Source: Methanobrevibacter sp. (GTDB taxonomy: Archaea > Methanobacteriota > Methanobacteria > Methanobacteriales > Methanobacteriaceae). From it: a DNA stretch of 64,000 nt. Made by a program: the position numbers and the translations under genes. Below, piece by piece: positions 34,552-44,088 of the stretch. Numbering within the stretch: position 1 is the first letter of the stretch; each line of letters starts with the position of its first letter. The stretch lies in contig NZ_JAFRKB010000049.1 of the NCBI RefSeq assembly GCF_017431965.1, positions 1 to 64,000 on the forward strand. Reading direction: 5' to 3'. The notes beneath the pieces were generated by a model, which was not told where the DNA came from, searched no databases, and saw only the letters and a program-made list of their open reading frames with translations.

Positions 34552-35883
34552 TTAGTTAAACTTTTTACTTACCTCTTCAACAGCAAGGATTAATGGGTCT
34601 GTAACCATTGAAACTGGCGGAGCATATGCAAATTCCATATTGCTTAAATCAAAGCAGGTTAAACCTTCTGTAATAGCCAGAGTCATTGTATCAATTCTTT
34701 CAGCAACCCTTTCTTCAGCAATAATTTGACAGCCAATGATAGTTCCATTTCCATCACAAATAACCTTAATATCCATTGGTTTTGCATTAGGATAGTAGCG
34801 AGCTCTTGTAAGCGCTTGAACTTTCTGCACAACTGGTCTGATTCTATTCTGTTGAGCAAAACCGGTAGTGTATCCAACAGCACCAAATTCCAATTTGCCA
34901 ACTTTTGAAACCATTGAATTTAAAACTGGGTTAAATTTAGATTTTTTACCGCAGATTGTACGGGCTAAAGTTTTTGATTCCCTTACAGCAGTAGTACCCA
35001 ATTGTGAAATAGTATTAGAACCTAAAATCAAATCTTTTGATTCTACACAATCTCCAACAGCATACACATCTTCTACTGAAGTTTCCATTCTGTCATTTAC
35101 AAGAATAGCCCATCTTCCAATTTCACAGCCTGCCATTCTAGCCAAATCCAACTCTGCCCTTACACCAGTTGCCATGATTACCATATCAGCGTCATAAATG
35201 TCCTCATCACCAAAGCATGCCCTTTCCACTTTTCCATCACCAATTAATTTAGTGATTGGTTTTCCTAAGACAACCTGTATGCCTTCCTGTTCGAGATATT
35301 GAACCAATATATCTGACATATCCTTATCTAAAGATCTTGGGACAATTTGAGGCAACATTTCACTTAAAATTACATTCAAACCTTGTTTTTTAAGAGCAAA
35401 TGCAATTTCAATACCTATCAAACCGGCACCAGTTACAATAGCGCTTTTAGCCTCTTTCATAGCTTCCTGAACCTTGATACCATCATCGATATTGCGTATT
35501 CTATATACTCCATCCAAATCAACTCCTTCCATAGGAGGGACAAATGGGTTGCCTCCAGTAGCCAATACCAATTTATCATAATCCATGACAACTTCTTTAC
35601 CTTCTTTTTCATAGGTTACTGTTTTTTTAGTTGAATCTACTGCAGTTACTTCTGCTTCTGTGATTACATCAATGCCCTTATTCTTATAATCTTCAGGAGT
35701 TCTCATTATGATATCATCAAAAGATTCAATTGTACCAGATAATACATAAGGAATAGCGCATGGAGAGTATGCTACCTTATTATCTCTTGTGAGAACTGTA
35801 ATTTCTATTTCTTTATCAAGTTTACGAATATTGGAAGCTGTAGAGATACCTCCAGCTCCACCACCTACTATTACTACTTTCAT
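34552..35883 (-). CDS. CoA-disulfide reductase/NADH oxidase-like flavoprotein
   Basis: The 443-residue protein has an N-terminal FAD loop GGGAGGIS, the single active Cys in YSPCAIPYVLSG at residue 43, an NAD loop TGAGLIGIEIA, the FAD-binding VYAVGDC, and the C-terminal dimerisation domain ending in YAPPVSMVTDP. This is the CoADR/NADH oxidase/NADH peroxidase group of single-Cys oxidoreductases, which form a mixed CoA disulfide or a sulfenic acid. It would serve thiol homeostasis or oxygen and peroxide removal. It lies 23 bases upstream of the Mrp gene on the same strand. Confidence 0.85.
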   Translation of the reverse strand: MKVVIVGGGAGGISTASNIRKLDKEIEITVLTRDNKVAYSPCAIPYVLSGTIESFDDIIMRTPEDYKNKGIDVITEAEVTAVDSTKKTVTYEKEGKEVVMDYDKLVLATGGNPFVPPMEGVDLDGVYRIRNIDDGIKVQEAMKEAKSAIVTGAGLIGIEIAFALKKQGLNVILSEMLPQIVPRSLDKDMSDILVQYLEQEGIQVVLGKPITKLIGDGKVERACFGDEDIYDADMVIMATGVRAELDLARMAGCEIGRWAILVNDRMETSVEDVYAVGDCVESKDLILGSNTISQLGTTAVRESKTLARTICGKKSKFNPVLNSMVSKVGKLEFGAVGYTTGFAQQNRIRPVVQKVQALTRARYYPNAKPMDIKVICDGNGTIIGCQIIAEERVAERIDTMTLAITEGLTCFDLSNMEFAYAPPVSMVTDPLILAVEEVSKKFN

Positions 35884-35972
35884 TATAACAAAACCATCTA
35901 TGATTTATAACAATAATATTTATTATTGAATACATATAAAAAACTAACTATTTAACAAGATTAGGTTAAAAA

Positions 35973-36605
35973 ATGAGAGAAATTGAATTTAATTTAGATG
36001 AAAATCCGTTTATTGATATTTTAACATCAAGATACTCGATGTCTGCAAGAGTTAACGTTAAGAAATTATGGGATTTTACTCATGAAAATGACAAATCCTT
36101 TTTCGTGATGAGCTTAGGTTGTTTAATGAATGCTGTAAACAGTGTTCCTCAGCTTAAAAGAAGAATCATCAATGATAAAGCTATTGAATTTGACTATCTG
36201 GAAGGAACATGCCCCATAATGGATGAAAATAATGACATTTACCGTGAAATGCGTGTTGAAACTCCACAAAACTTCAGCGATATTTTCAAATGGCATGACT
36301 ATGTTAAGGACCTTTCATCCAAGATATTACGTGATGAATCTGAAGCTTTTAATCTGGAGATGCATTTAAGAGACTTTGAAAACATTGCTAACTTTTCATG
36401 CATTCCGTGGGTGGATTTTGACACTTTGACCACCTGTATCGTTAGTCATAATCAGATTCAGCCTTTAATAACCTGGGGCAAAGTGAATGATGATTATGAA
36501 ATGAGTGTGGCCATAACTGTCAATCACATCTTTGTCAATGGTCGAGAACTTGGAATATTTTATCAAAATCTCCAAAAAGAGTTTGAAAATGAAATATTTG
36601 ACTAG
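35973..36605 (+). CDS. Chloramphenicol acetyltransferase-like acyltransferase
   Basis: The 210-residue protein has the CAT domain pattern: FFVMSLGCLMNAVN near residue 42, FSCIPWVDFDTL matching the CAT SxPWxxF block, and VAITVNHIFVNGREL near residue 182, in place of the CAT HHxxxDG catalytic motif. The catalytic His is present, but the first His is Asn and the Asp is replaced by Asn. The enzyme may acetylate another substrate or be inactive. Related small CAT-like proteins occur in several gut methanogens. It is followed by a strong bidirectional terminator. Confidence 0.75.
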   Translation: MREIEFNLDENPFIDILTSRYSMSARVNVKKLWDFTHENDKSFFVMSLGCLMNAVNSVPQLKRRIINDKAIEFDYLEGTCPIMDENNDIYREMRVETPQNFSDIFKWHDYVKDLSSKILRDESEAFNLEMHLRDFENIANFSCIPWVDFDTLTTCIVSHNQIQPLITWGKVNDDYEMSVAITVNHIFVNGRELGIFYQNLQKEFENEIFD

Positions 36606-36617
36606 AATCCCTATCTT

Positions 36618-36655
36618 AAAATAAAAAAAAGTAAGGAGATTTAAAATATCTCCTT
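36618..36655. terminator. Bidirectional hairpin terminator
   Basis: A stem AAGGAGAT...ATCTCCTT (36633-36640 and 36648-36655, 7-base loop) is followed by a T4 on the plus strand. On the minus strand it is followed by a T-rich run, read from the A-run at 36618-36630. It lies between the convergent CAT-like and adhesin genes, 28 bases after the first and 8 bases after the end of the second. Confidence 0.75.
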
Positions 36656-36662
36656 TTAAAGA

Positions 36663-39600
36663 TTAATCTTTAATAATGTTTATCGATACGCTTGATCCAG
36701 CATATTTGCTGTTTCCAGCATATGAACTGCCGACAGAATATTGACTTGAATCCAAATCTGCAACTGAAATTATAGCTTGGCCTTCCTTATTTGTTTTTAC
36801 AACAGTTTTTTCACCATTTAAATTAAAGGCGATGTTTGCACCTTTGATAGCGTTACCTGTTTCAGCGTTGATTAAGGTAGACACCAATTCTTCAGTTTGT
36901 TTCTTATATACTGTGAAAAGGCAAGTTGATATCTTATTTTCCACCACATTTAGTTTTGCGGTTGATTTGAGATATTTGTTGTTTCCACCATAGGAGAAAG
37001 CCGCAGAAAAAGTTTTTAAATCTGTATCATTGAGTGATAACTTAACTTGTCCCAGTTTATCAGTTTTCAAAGCAGTCTTTACACCCTGGAAATTGATTAC
37101 AACAGTAGCTCCTTTAATAGCATTACCTGTTTCAGCGTTGATTAAAGTAGCGACTAGTTCATTGGTTTCATCGTCATAATATGAGTAAATGCATGTAGAT
37201 ATTTTATTTATGACAACTTCTGAACTTAGGGAATATGGATTATACTTTGCATTACCATTGTAAGAGACAATGACAGTGTATGTTCCTGGAGTCAAATTGG
37301 AAATGGATATTTTGGCTTGACCGCTGGCATTAGTTTTTACTGTGTATTTTTGGCCATTGAGGGTAAATCTTATATTAGCTCCCTTAATAGGCTGACCAGT
37401 AAAATCATTGGTCAATGTGGCAATCAATTCATTATCATCATAAACCGCTGAGATGTTAGTATCCGCTTTAACTGTAAAATCAATACTTGCATCTGATGCA
37501 CCATAGTTATAATTACCTTCATAAGAAGCAATTGCAGTGTAGTTACCCGGAGCAAAGTCTTTTGTTGAAAGTTTAGCCTGACCTGCAAAATTAGTTTCGG
37601 CTATGAAACTCTCATCACCAACATCGAACACAACATCGGCATCGGCAATTACATCACCCTCTTCATCAGTTAAAGTAGCTACCAGCATGCCATTTGCATT
37701 GTAATAGGCAGCTATGAGATAAGTGTCTTGTTTTTCAGGCGCCTCATCAACTGTATAAACCTTTATAGAACAAACTTTATCTTTATCAGATGCATTAACC
37801 CATTTGCCATCAACAACATATTGTGAGAATCCTTTTATATAATGTTGTCTTGAACCTATCATAGTTGGAACTGAATTTGATTTAATTTTAACGGCAAATA
37901 TATCCCCTTCCATAATAGGAATGTATGAATCCAATTGAATTGTATGGAATCCGAAAAATGGGGAAACACCACTCTGATTGAGTTTTAAAACATCATTGAC
38001 ATAAATTTCAACACAATATTCCACATCAGAATCATCGAAGTAAGTTCCAACACCTGCAATATAATCATCTTCAACGGCTACAAATATGTTTGCATATTCC
38101 TTTACAGAATCATTAAACTCAAGATAACCGCCAATGTCATATTGATAATTTTTATTGTAATCAACAGTATTCTCAAGTATAAATCCAAGAGAAACCAATT
38201 CAGTTGAAAAAGTCTGGTCATAATATGAGATATAATAATAACCCTCGTCTCCAGAACTTTCACCCCAACTGTTTTTAATTATCCATGCTCCATCACCAGG
38301 AGGTGTGATTAAAAAGTTTTTTGCAGAATATGAATCGTCCCAGCCAACTAATGTAACAGCATGATCTAGAGATAAATTTTTATTGCAATATTGTGATGAA
38401 GTTTTCTCATTTAAATAAGGAGTTTCTTGAGCAGCATAATATGTAACAGCTAAAGCACCGTATTTTAAAAGTGCTTCTTTTAAAGGAATATTGTCAGTTA
38501 CATTTTTACGAATAGGTATTAAAACCACATCTTGAAAATGAATACTGTCTTCCGCGACAATAATCGGTGAAGTTTTTCCAAGTTGGTCATAATCATCATA
38601 ATCAGATGAAAACACACCAAACCAGCTTAAAGCATATGCAGCTCCTGCCAAAACGGGTCCTCCTTCTACCATTCTTGTTGATCCATATTTGGAATACTGT
38701 AATGAAAGGTCCTGCATGTTATTTTCAGAAATATCTATTTCAAGTCCCAAATATCTCAATACAGCAGATTCTATGGCCCCAGTAGTTCCAAATGCCCAAC
38801 ATGAACCCATATAGCCTTGATCTGCGACAGGAGAGACCCATCCCCAGTCACGCAAGTCAAATTTTGAAGGAAGTGAAGTCACATCAATTGTATTGTTGAT
38901 TAAACTCAATTCCATTCCTGTAGCATTGATTATTGTTTCATAGTTTGTATTATTCAAACTGACAGAACCAATGCCACTATAGACGTTATTTTTTAAAAAA
39001 GCATAACCCATATCAAATTCAGAGAAAATATCATCATAACTTTCATTTGCATTGAAATTATTGTTAAAAAAACTGTTTACAACATAATAATTTGAATCAT
39101 ATAGGTAGATTGCACCGCCGATTTTAGCATAGCTATTGGTTAATGTGGAATTTATAAAATTAAAGCCACCCATATCACAAAATATTGTACCGCCATAAGT
39201 GCTTCTATCAGTGCCGTCATACTGTACCCAATTTTCATCAAATACTGAATTCATAAGTTGAAGTGTAGCATAAGAAGAATAAATTGCGCCCCCGTCAAAT
39301 AATGCTGAGTTATTTGTGAAATTACAGTTATCCACAAAAAGACGACTGCCATATTGCATTATGGCTCCACCAAATTCAGAATAGGAATCAACAAACAGAG
39401 AATTATTAATCAACACTGTTTTATTATAATCCGGATCATTTATATCTACAAGTATTACCCCACCATTTTTCTCGGAAGTGACGTTTATAAAAATACAATT
39501 ATCAATAAAACATTCATCTGCCTTTTTTACTGCGATAGCCCCTGCACTAAAAACAGCATGCAAGTTAATGAATTTGGAATTTTCAATTCTTGCTGTTTTA

Positions 39601-40322
39601 CCACTGTAAACTGCAGTGGAATACTTTGAAGTAGTATTTGCAAATGTTGAGTTGAAAACATATATGGAAGAATTTTGATAGTCATAAATAAATCCCCAAG
39701 ACAACTCTTTTGAGCTCATCATCAATGCATTATTGATGATTGCATTGGAATTGTACAGGGATATGACTCCCATATCAGTTGTTGTTGAATCCAAGAATTT
39801 ATCATCATTACTAAAATAATACCCCCTTGAAAAAACTATACCATACCTTGCAGTATTGTTCTCAAAAGTCACATTGTTTGTTGTTACTTCACTGCCGGCC
39901 ATAATGTTTAAAGCACTACCTACTCCAGAGTTAGCATTTACAAAAATAAGGTCATTTATAGTCACGTTATTTCCAGAAATTGTAAAAATTCCAGATTGGT
40001 TATTTCCATCAATTGTATAACCGTTACCATTGATAACAAAATTATTCTTTGAAATAACAACTGAATTTTCTTCATCGGTTTCATCATCGAATATGTAATC
40101 CCTTTCAACTTCAAAAACATCACCAGAATTACGAATATCGTTCATCAAATCCGTGAAAGAACCCGCATCATCAGTTAAATAAACATTTTTCTCCCCTATT
40201 TCTAAAGTGCAGTTATCCGCATCAAGAACACTATCTTCAGAAATCGTATCAGATGCGCTAACCGCTCCAATAGATAAAATAGCTAATATTAAAAAAACTA
40301 TTAAAATTAACTTAAATTTCAT
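36663..40322 (-). CDS. Secreted adhesin-like protein: beta-helix, papain-type protease and Ig-like repeats
   Basis: The 1219-residue protein begins with a signal peptide (FKLILIVFLILAILSIGAVSA). Residues 80-470 form a right-handed parallel beta-helix with repeated NNVTI and short Asn-rich rungs. A papain-like C1A domain follows: catalytic Cys508 in GSCWAF, His654 in LDHAVTLVGW and Asn684 in KNSWGE. A lectin-like domain (residues 715-850) precedes four Ig-like repeats of about 88 residues with ETGNAIKGA/ NKEGQA motifs. It is probably an outer-surface protease that binds polymers or host or bacterial partners. No LPxTG or membrane anchor is seen. SD GTGATAATATG. Confidence 0.85.
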   Translation of the reverse strand: MKFKLILIVFLILAILSIGAVSASDTISEDSVLDADNCTLEIGEKNVYLTDDAGSFTDLMNDIRNSGDVFEVERDYIFDDETDEENSVVISKNNFVINGNGYTIDGNNQSGIFTISGNNVTINDLIFVNANSGVGSALNIMAGSEVTTNNVTFENNTARYGIVFSRGYYFSNDDKFLDSTTTDMGVISLYNSNAIINNALMMSSKELSWGFIYDYQNSSIYVFNSTFANTTSKYSTAVYSGKTARIENSKFINLHAVFSAGAIAVKKADECFIDNCIFINVTSEKNGGVILVDINDPDYNKTVLINNSLFVDSYSEFGGAIMQYGSRLFVDNCNFTNNSALFDGGAIYSSYATLQLMNSVFDENWVQYDGTDRSTYGGTIFCDMGGFNFINSTLTNSYAKIGGAIYLYDSNYYVVNSFFNNNFNANESYDDIFSEFDMGYAFLKNNVYSGIGSVSLNNTNYETIINATGMELSLINNTIDVTSLPSKFDLRDWGWVSPVADQGYMGSCWAFGTTGAIESAVLRYLGLEIDISENNMQDLSLQYSKYGSTRMVEGGPVLAGAAYALSWFGVFSSDYDDYDQLGKTSPIIVAEDSIHFQDVVLIPIRKNVTDNIPLKEALLKYGALAVTYYAAQETPYLNEKTSSQYCNKNLSLDHAVTLVGWDDSYSAKNFLITPPGDGAWIIKNSWGESSGDEGYYYISYYDQTFSTELVSLGFILENTVDYNKNYQYDIGGYLEFNDSVKEYANIFVAVEDDYIAGVGTYFDDSDVEYCVEIYVNDVLKLNQSGVSPFFGFHTIQLDSYIPIMEGDIFAVKIKSNSVPTMIGSRQHYIKGFSQYVVDGKWVNASDKDKVCSIKVYTVDEAPEKQDTYLIAAYYNANGMLVATLTDEEGDVIADADVVFDVGDESFIAETNFAGQAKLSTKDFAPGNYTAIASYEGNYNYGASDASIDFTVKADTNISAVYDDNELIATLTNDFTGQPIKGANIRFTLNGQKYTVKTNASGQAKISISNLTPGTYTVIVSYNGNAKYNPYSLSSEVVINKISTCIYSYYDDETNELVATLINAETGNAIKGATVVINFQGVKTALKTDKLGQVKLSLNDTDLKTFSAAFSYGGNNKYLKSTAKLNVVENKISTCLFTVYKKQTEELVSTLINAETGNAIKGANIAFNLNGEKTVVKTNKEGQAIISVADLDSSQYSVGSSYAGNSKYAGSSVSINIIKD

Positions 40323-40482
40323 ATTATCACTATATTAAACATTAATCTTGATAATATATAATGATTTCAAAAGTATACAATTCTATATACATACTTTTTA
40401 TTTAACAGGCTTTTGGAAAAAAACAGATAGTTTAAATATAATCTTATTATTTCTAATTAAAATTCAATTGGGCGTAAGTGCA

Positions 40483-40856
40483 ATGTTAATGAACGAACAA
40501 ACAAAACTAGATAAAAATCACTATAGGATTTTTGCTTTGAGCGGGGCAGGCGGGGTATTTGATTTCTATGATTTGGTTCTATTTACATTTCTAATATCAC
40601 AACTTCAAAGCAGCTTGAATATCAATGCAGAATACATATTCCTGGCTTCCGACATATCTTGAACAGGAGCGTGGTCTTGCATTAATCAGCACCACATTCG
40701 GAATAATTACAATAAAAGTGGGGATTTTATAGGTTATATAAGCTTCGGTTTTGTTGGCGAAAAGCTTGGAAGGCGCCTTGCATTTGCAACTTACAGTTTG
40801 TTTGGATTTGGGTATTCCCTGAAACAAAAGGGACAATAATTAATGAATTAGATTAA
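40483..40856 (+). pseudogene. Decayed MFS sugar-type transporter
   Basis: Pieces of a major facilitator transporter are left in different frames. An N-terminal part starts at ATG 40489 (MNEQTKLDKNHYRIFALSGA, then GVFDFYDLVLFTFLISQL) and stops at 40662. Frame-shifted remnants follow (IGYISFGFVGEKLGRRLAFATY, the MFS GxxxDRxGRR-like loop). A C-terminal end PETKGTIINELD closes at TAA 40856 in yet another frame. The middle of the protein, about 300 residues, is deleted. The gene is dead, and it sits directly upstream of a MutH-like fragment on the other strand. Confidence 0.75.
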
Positions 40857-40905
40857 TGTTAATAAGTAATTAAATACTTATTAATTTTTATTTATTTAAA
40901 AAAAG

Positions 40906-41394
40906 TTAATATTCTCTGCAATAGCTGATTTCATTAATTATCTTTTGCAAATATTTTTTCTTTAAAACAAGTTCACGCTTATTGGCCAATTTGCCACTAT
41001 TTGGTTGGCTGACCATTTCAGATAGTCTTGAAGCTCCGAGATACTTTGTATCACCTTCCCTCAATCTGTGGGCTTCACCATTGTCAATGGCCTTTTTGAT
41101 ATAGTAATAATCCTTAAAGAGAATGTCAAAATCATTGCTCAGGTAATAAATTTCCAAATCCGTTATTATCCCATTTTCATCAAACCAGATTATAAAAAGA
41201 ATTTCCTTTTTAAACAACTCGGAAAATGAAATCAGATTAAAATAATCCAAATCTGCTAGTTTGAACTTTGATGATGGGTATTTTCTACCGCAACGTTTTG
41301 TAAAATAGCCTAATGGCACTAAAATAAAATCAGAGGATTCATCTAAATCCATTTCATTGATATTTTTACCAATCAGTTCTTTAAATGAATCCAT
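40906..41394 (-). CDS. MutH/Sau3AI-like nuclease-fold protein without visible catalytic motif
   Basis: The 162-residue protein matches the later half of the MutH/Sau3AI fold: FKKEILFIIWFDENG strand, AIDNGEAHRLREGDTKYLGASR with the diagnostic G-x-A-H-x-L-x-x-G-D-T-x-Y-L-G block, QPNSGKLANKRELVLKKKYLQ near the C-terminus. The front part, where a D...ExK active site should lie, is too short and shows no such motif. It may be a stand-alone DNA-binding (allosteric) half, or a remnant of a longer restriction gene. No methyltransferase gene is nearby. The start and SD are weak. Confidence 0.6.
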   Translation of the reverse strand: MDSFKELIGKNINEMDLDESSDFILVPLGYFTKRCGRKYPSSKFKLADLDYFNLISFSELFKKEILFIIWFDENGIITDLEIYYLSNDFDILFKDYYYIKKAIDNGEAHRLREGDTKYLGASRLSEMVSQPNSGKLANKRELVLKKKYLQKIINEISYCREY

Positions 41395-41405
41395 ATTATC
41401 TAAAT

Positions 41406-42095
41406 TTAATCTTTGTCAAGTGCTGGAATACCAGTGATTCTCAATCCACCGTAATGGGATTTGTATTTGATGTTCAATCCGATTAATAGTGGTGTGATTT
41501 TTTCGATGATTCTTGCTTTTTCAAGAATTCCTGTATCTATTGTTTTTATTCCAGGTATTTTGTCGATGATTTCTGCAGCGATTTCTTTGGCTTCCTTGTC
41601 ATCACCTGCAATCAAACAGTCACAGTCGATTTCTTCTGGAATGTTTGCAAGGTGTGAGTTTGAGATGTTACAGAATGCGCAGATTACCTTTGCGCCGGTT
41701 CCTTCCAATATTGCTGCTGTTCTTTCTGCTGCTGATCCTTCCATGAGGTCAACGAATCTGAATGGCTTTCCACCGATAGCTGTTTCCAATGGTACAGTTG
41801 CATCTAAAACGATTTTGTCTGTACAGAATTCTTTGATTCCTTCAAGTGTTGGTTTCTGTGCTGCTAGTGGTACTGTGAGGATTAAGAGGTCTCCTTCTTT
41901 TGCTGCATCCTCATTTGCCATACCCTTCATATTAGATAAGTCGTAATCTGCTAATTCTTCTTTAGCTTTTGCAACTACATCTAATGCTTTTTCTTCTTTT
42001 CTAGATCCGACAATGACTTCAACACCTGCGATAGCTAATCTTTCAGCGATACCTAATCCCTGCGGACCTGTTCCACCGATTACACTTACAATCAT
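41406..42095 (-). CDS. npdG: F420-dependent NADP reductase
   Basis: The 229-residue protein begins with the NADP loop VIGGTGPQGLGIAERL and GSRKEEKA for the NADP phosphate, with LTVPLAAQKPTLEGIKE, DATVPLETAIGGKPF and AFCNISNSHLANI, matching archaeal NADPH:F420 oxidoreductase (Fno). The enzyme moves a hydride between F420H2 and NADP in the cytosol, feeding NADPH to biosynthesis. GGTGATAAAATG supports the start. It lies 11 bases upstream of the MutH-like gene and eight bases after the DUF2284 gene. Confidence 0.92.
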   Translation of the reverse strand: MIVSVIGGTGPQGLGIAERLAIAGVEVIVGSRKEEKALDVVAKAKEELADYDLSNMKGMANEDAAKEGDLLILTVPLAAQKPTLEGIKEFCTDKIVLDATVPLETAIGGKPFRFVDLMEGSAAERTAAILEGTGAKVICAFCNISNSHLANIPEEIDCDCLIAGDDKEAKEIAAEIIDKIPGIKTIDTGILEKARIIEKITPLLIGLNIKYKSHYGGLRITGIPALDKD

Positions 42096-42103
42096 TTTAT
42101 CAC

Positions 42104-42655
42104 CTATTTTTTATCATAGAGCAAACCGCCGACGAATATCAAATATTCAGGCAGTTTTCCATCTTTTGCATAAAGGATTTTATGACCAAAAAGATCTTCA
42201 ATTGTCTTATCAACATATGCTCCTAAAGACTCAAGAGAATATCTCATCTTGAACGGCATTTTGCATGGCATGCCGAATTGCCTTGTACATCTCATGCACA
42301 GGTTACATTTTCCCAAATACAAACCTATTGAATCCTCATTTTCAAGAGCATAAATATCATTCATAAATTTGACTTTCATGCGCTCAAATCTTTTTAAAAT
42401 GAACTCCAATTCTTTATCTTCAAATGTATGAGCCAATTCCTCTTCAGAAAAGTCAATTTTAAAAGCAATAATCTTGAGTTTATTATATGAATTCCATACT
42501 TCGTCAACATCGAATTCAAATGGAGGATAATTCCAGTTATACCCCAACATTTCCTGCTCTTCAATGCAAAGTTTTGAAACCTCTTCAAAATCAACATAAT
42601 TTTTATAGTATTCTTCAACGTCAACATCAATTGAGAGTTTTTTAATCTCTGACAT
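42104..42655 (-). CDS. DUF2284 metal-binding protein
   Basis: The 183-residue protein has the CNLCMRCTRQFGMPCKMPFKMRYSLESLGAYVDKT block of DUF2284 (PF10050), which is expected to bind a metal or cluster through its cysteines. Function unknown. It lies 8 bases before npdG and may be cotranscribed. The FVGGLLYDKK finish also matches the family. Confidence 0.75.
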   Translation of the reverse strand: MSEIKKLSIDVDVEEYYKNYVDFEEVSKLCIEEQEMLGYNWNYPPFEFDVDEVWNSYNKLKIIAFKIDFSEEELAHTFEDKELEFILKRFERMKVKFMNDIYALENEDSIGLYLGKCNLCMRCTRQFGMPCKMPFKMRYSLESLGAYVDKTIEDLFGHKILYAKDGKLPEYLIFVGGLLYDKK

Positions 42656-42717
42656 AATTTATTATTTATAAAAAGATTATTATAAATATTTCTAATTATT
42701 TTAAAAAAAATTTTAAA

Positions 42718-44085
42718 TTATTTAAAATAATCCCTATGTTTGTTCAAATAGTAATTGATATATACATATCCGATTACAGAACCGGTTGCCATTCCACAAA
42801 CAAGACCGGAATAAAGGCCAACAAGACCAAAACCTAAGACAAATGCAAACAATCCTCCAAACAACACTTCCATTATAAATGACCTCAATATTGTTAAAGA
42901 TAAAGCCATAGTTCCCTTTCCCATGGCCTGGAAAATATTTCCTGCAAGAACCCCAAAAGGCATCAGCAATATAAAGAAGCATAATATCCGTAGCGCTTCG
43001 ACAATATTCGAAGCCAAAACGGAGCTGTCAGCTGAATATGTAAATATGAATGATAACGGACCTGCAAAAATAAAGAAAAATGAGGAAATGACAATTGATG
43101 AAACCAAACCTAATTTAACACCATAATTTAGAGCTGTTTTTAAGTTTACAAGATTACGTGCTCCATAAGCCGCACCACCCACCGTAAGGGCTGCAACACC
43201 AACACCAATAATAGGAGACATTCCAATTGAAACCAATCTCCAGGTCGCTGTATATGCAGCAACGGCAAGGGTTCCGCCTAAAATTGTAATCCAATAATTG
43301 AACAATATGGATACGAAGGAAATGATAAACTGTTCCAAACTTGCAGGAATTCCGACTACAAGTATATCCTTATAAATCTGTAAATCTCTTTTATATTCAC
43401 TCATCTTGATTTTCAAAAAGCTATCCTTTTTAATGAACATCCAATAAACCATTGGAGATGCCGCAAGAGCTCCTGCAAGAACTGTTGCAAATGCAGCTCC
43501 TCCCACTCCCCAACCGAGAACGTAAATGAAAATCGGATCCAAAATTATGTTTATGAAAGCTGTTAACATCAAAGGATAAGATGCACGCTTCACCTCACCC
43601 TGCGCTCTGAAAATAGCCGCCATCATTGCCGGCAAGAAAACGGAAAATATTCCTCCGATTACAATGTTACCATACATCAATGTTTCTGAAAGCACTTCAC
43701 CGGCACCCATTATTACTAATAACTGTTTTAAAATGAGCAATATCAGAATAGTTGAGATGACTGTAACGACAATACTAAGTACAATGGAATGAATTGCACT
43801 GTTTCCGGCATTTTCATATTCTTCAGCACCGATATATCTTGCAATCAGGCTGTTTGCACCTGCACCCAAACCATTTGCAAAACCGACAAGCGCCAAAAAT
43901 ACTGGTGTTACAAATCCGACAGCCGCAAGAGGGTTTGGACCCAGTCCTGATACCCAAATACCATCAATGATATTATTAAGCATCATAAATATGTAGCTTA
44001 TGATGATAGGCAAAGCCAACTTATTAATTGCTTTTTTTGGGTGGTTTACAATAAGGTCAATATCTTCTGTCTTGTTTTCCCCCAT
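42718..44085 (-). CDS. MATE family efflux transporter
   Basis: The 455-residue protein has twelve membrane segments and the MATE halves (LALPIISYIFMMLNNIIDG, GLGAGANSLIARYIGAEEYENAGN, YGARNLVNLKTALNYGV). It should export cationic or lipophilic compounds with Na+ or H+. It differs from the transporter at 29774 in lacking the C-terminal HATPase-like tail. GGTGAGTTATG supports the start, and the gene begins four bases after the stop of the cca gene. Confidence 0.9.
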   Translation of the reverse strand: MGENKTEDIDLIVNHPKKAINKLALPIIISYIFMMLNNIIDGIWVSGLGPNPLAAVGFVTPVFLALVGFANGLGAGANSLIARYIGAEEYENAGNSAIHSIVLSIVVTVISTILILLILKQLLVIMGAGEVLSETLMYGNIVIGGIFSVFLPAMMAAIFRAQGEVKRASYPLMLTAFINIILDPIFIYVLGWGVGGAAFATVLAGALAASPMVYWMFIKKDSFLKIKMSEYKRDLQIYKDILVVGIPASLEQFIISFVSILFNYWITILGGTLAVAAYTATWRLVSIGMSPIIGVGVAALTVGGAAYGARNLVNLKTALNYGVKLGLVSSIVISSFFFIFAGPLSFIFTYSADSSVLASNIVEALRILCFFILLMPFGVLAGNIFQAMGKGTMALSLTILRSFIMEVLFGGLFAFVLGFGLVGLYSGLVCGMATGSVIGYVYINYYLNKHRDYFK

Positions 44086-44088
44086 AAC

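Noticed and set aside
40348-40488. Longer reading frame upstream of the MFS remnant
   Set aside because: The upstream residues are promoter-like AT-rich sequence, and the MFS start fits ATG 40489.
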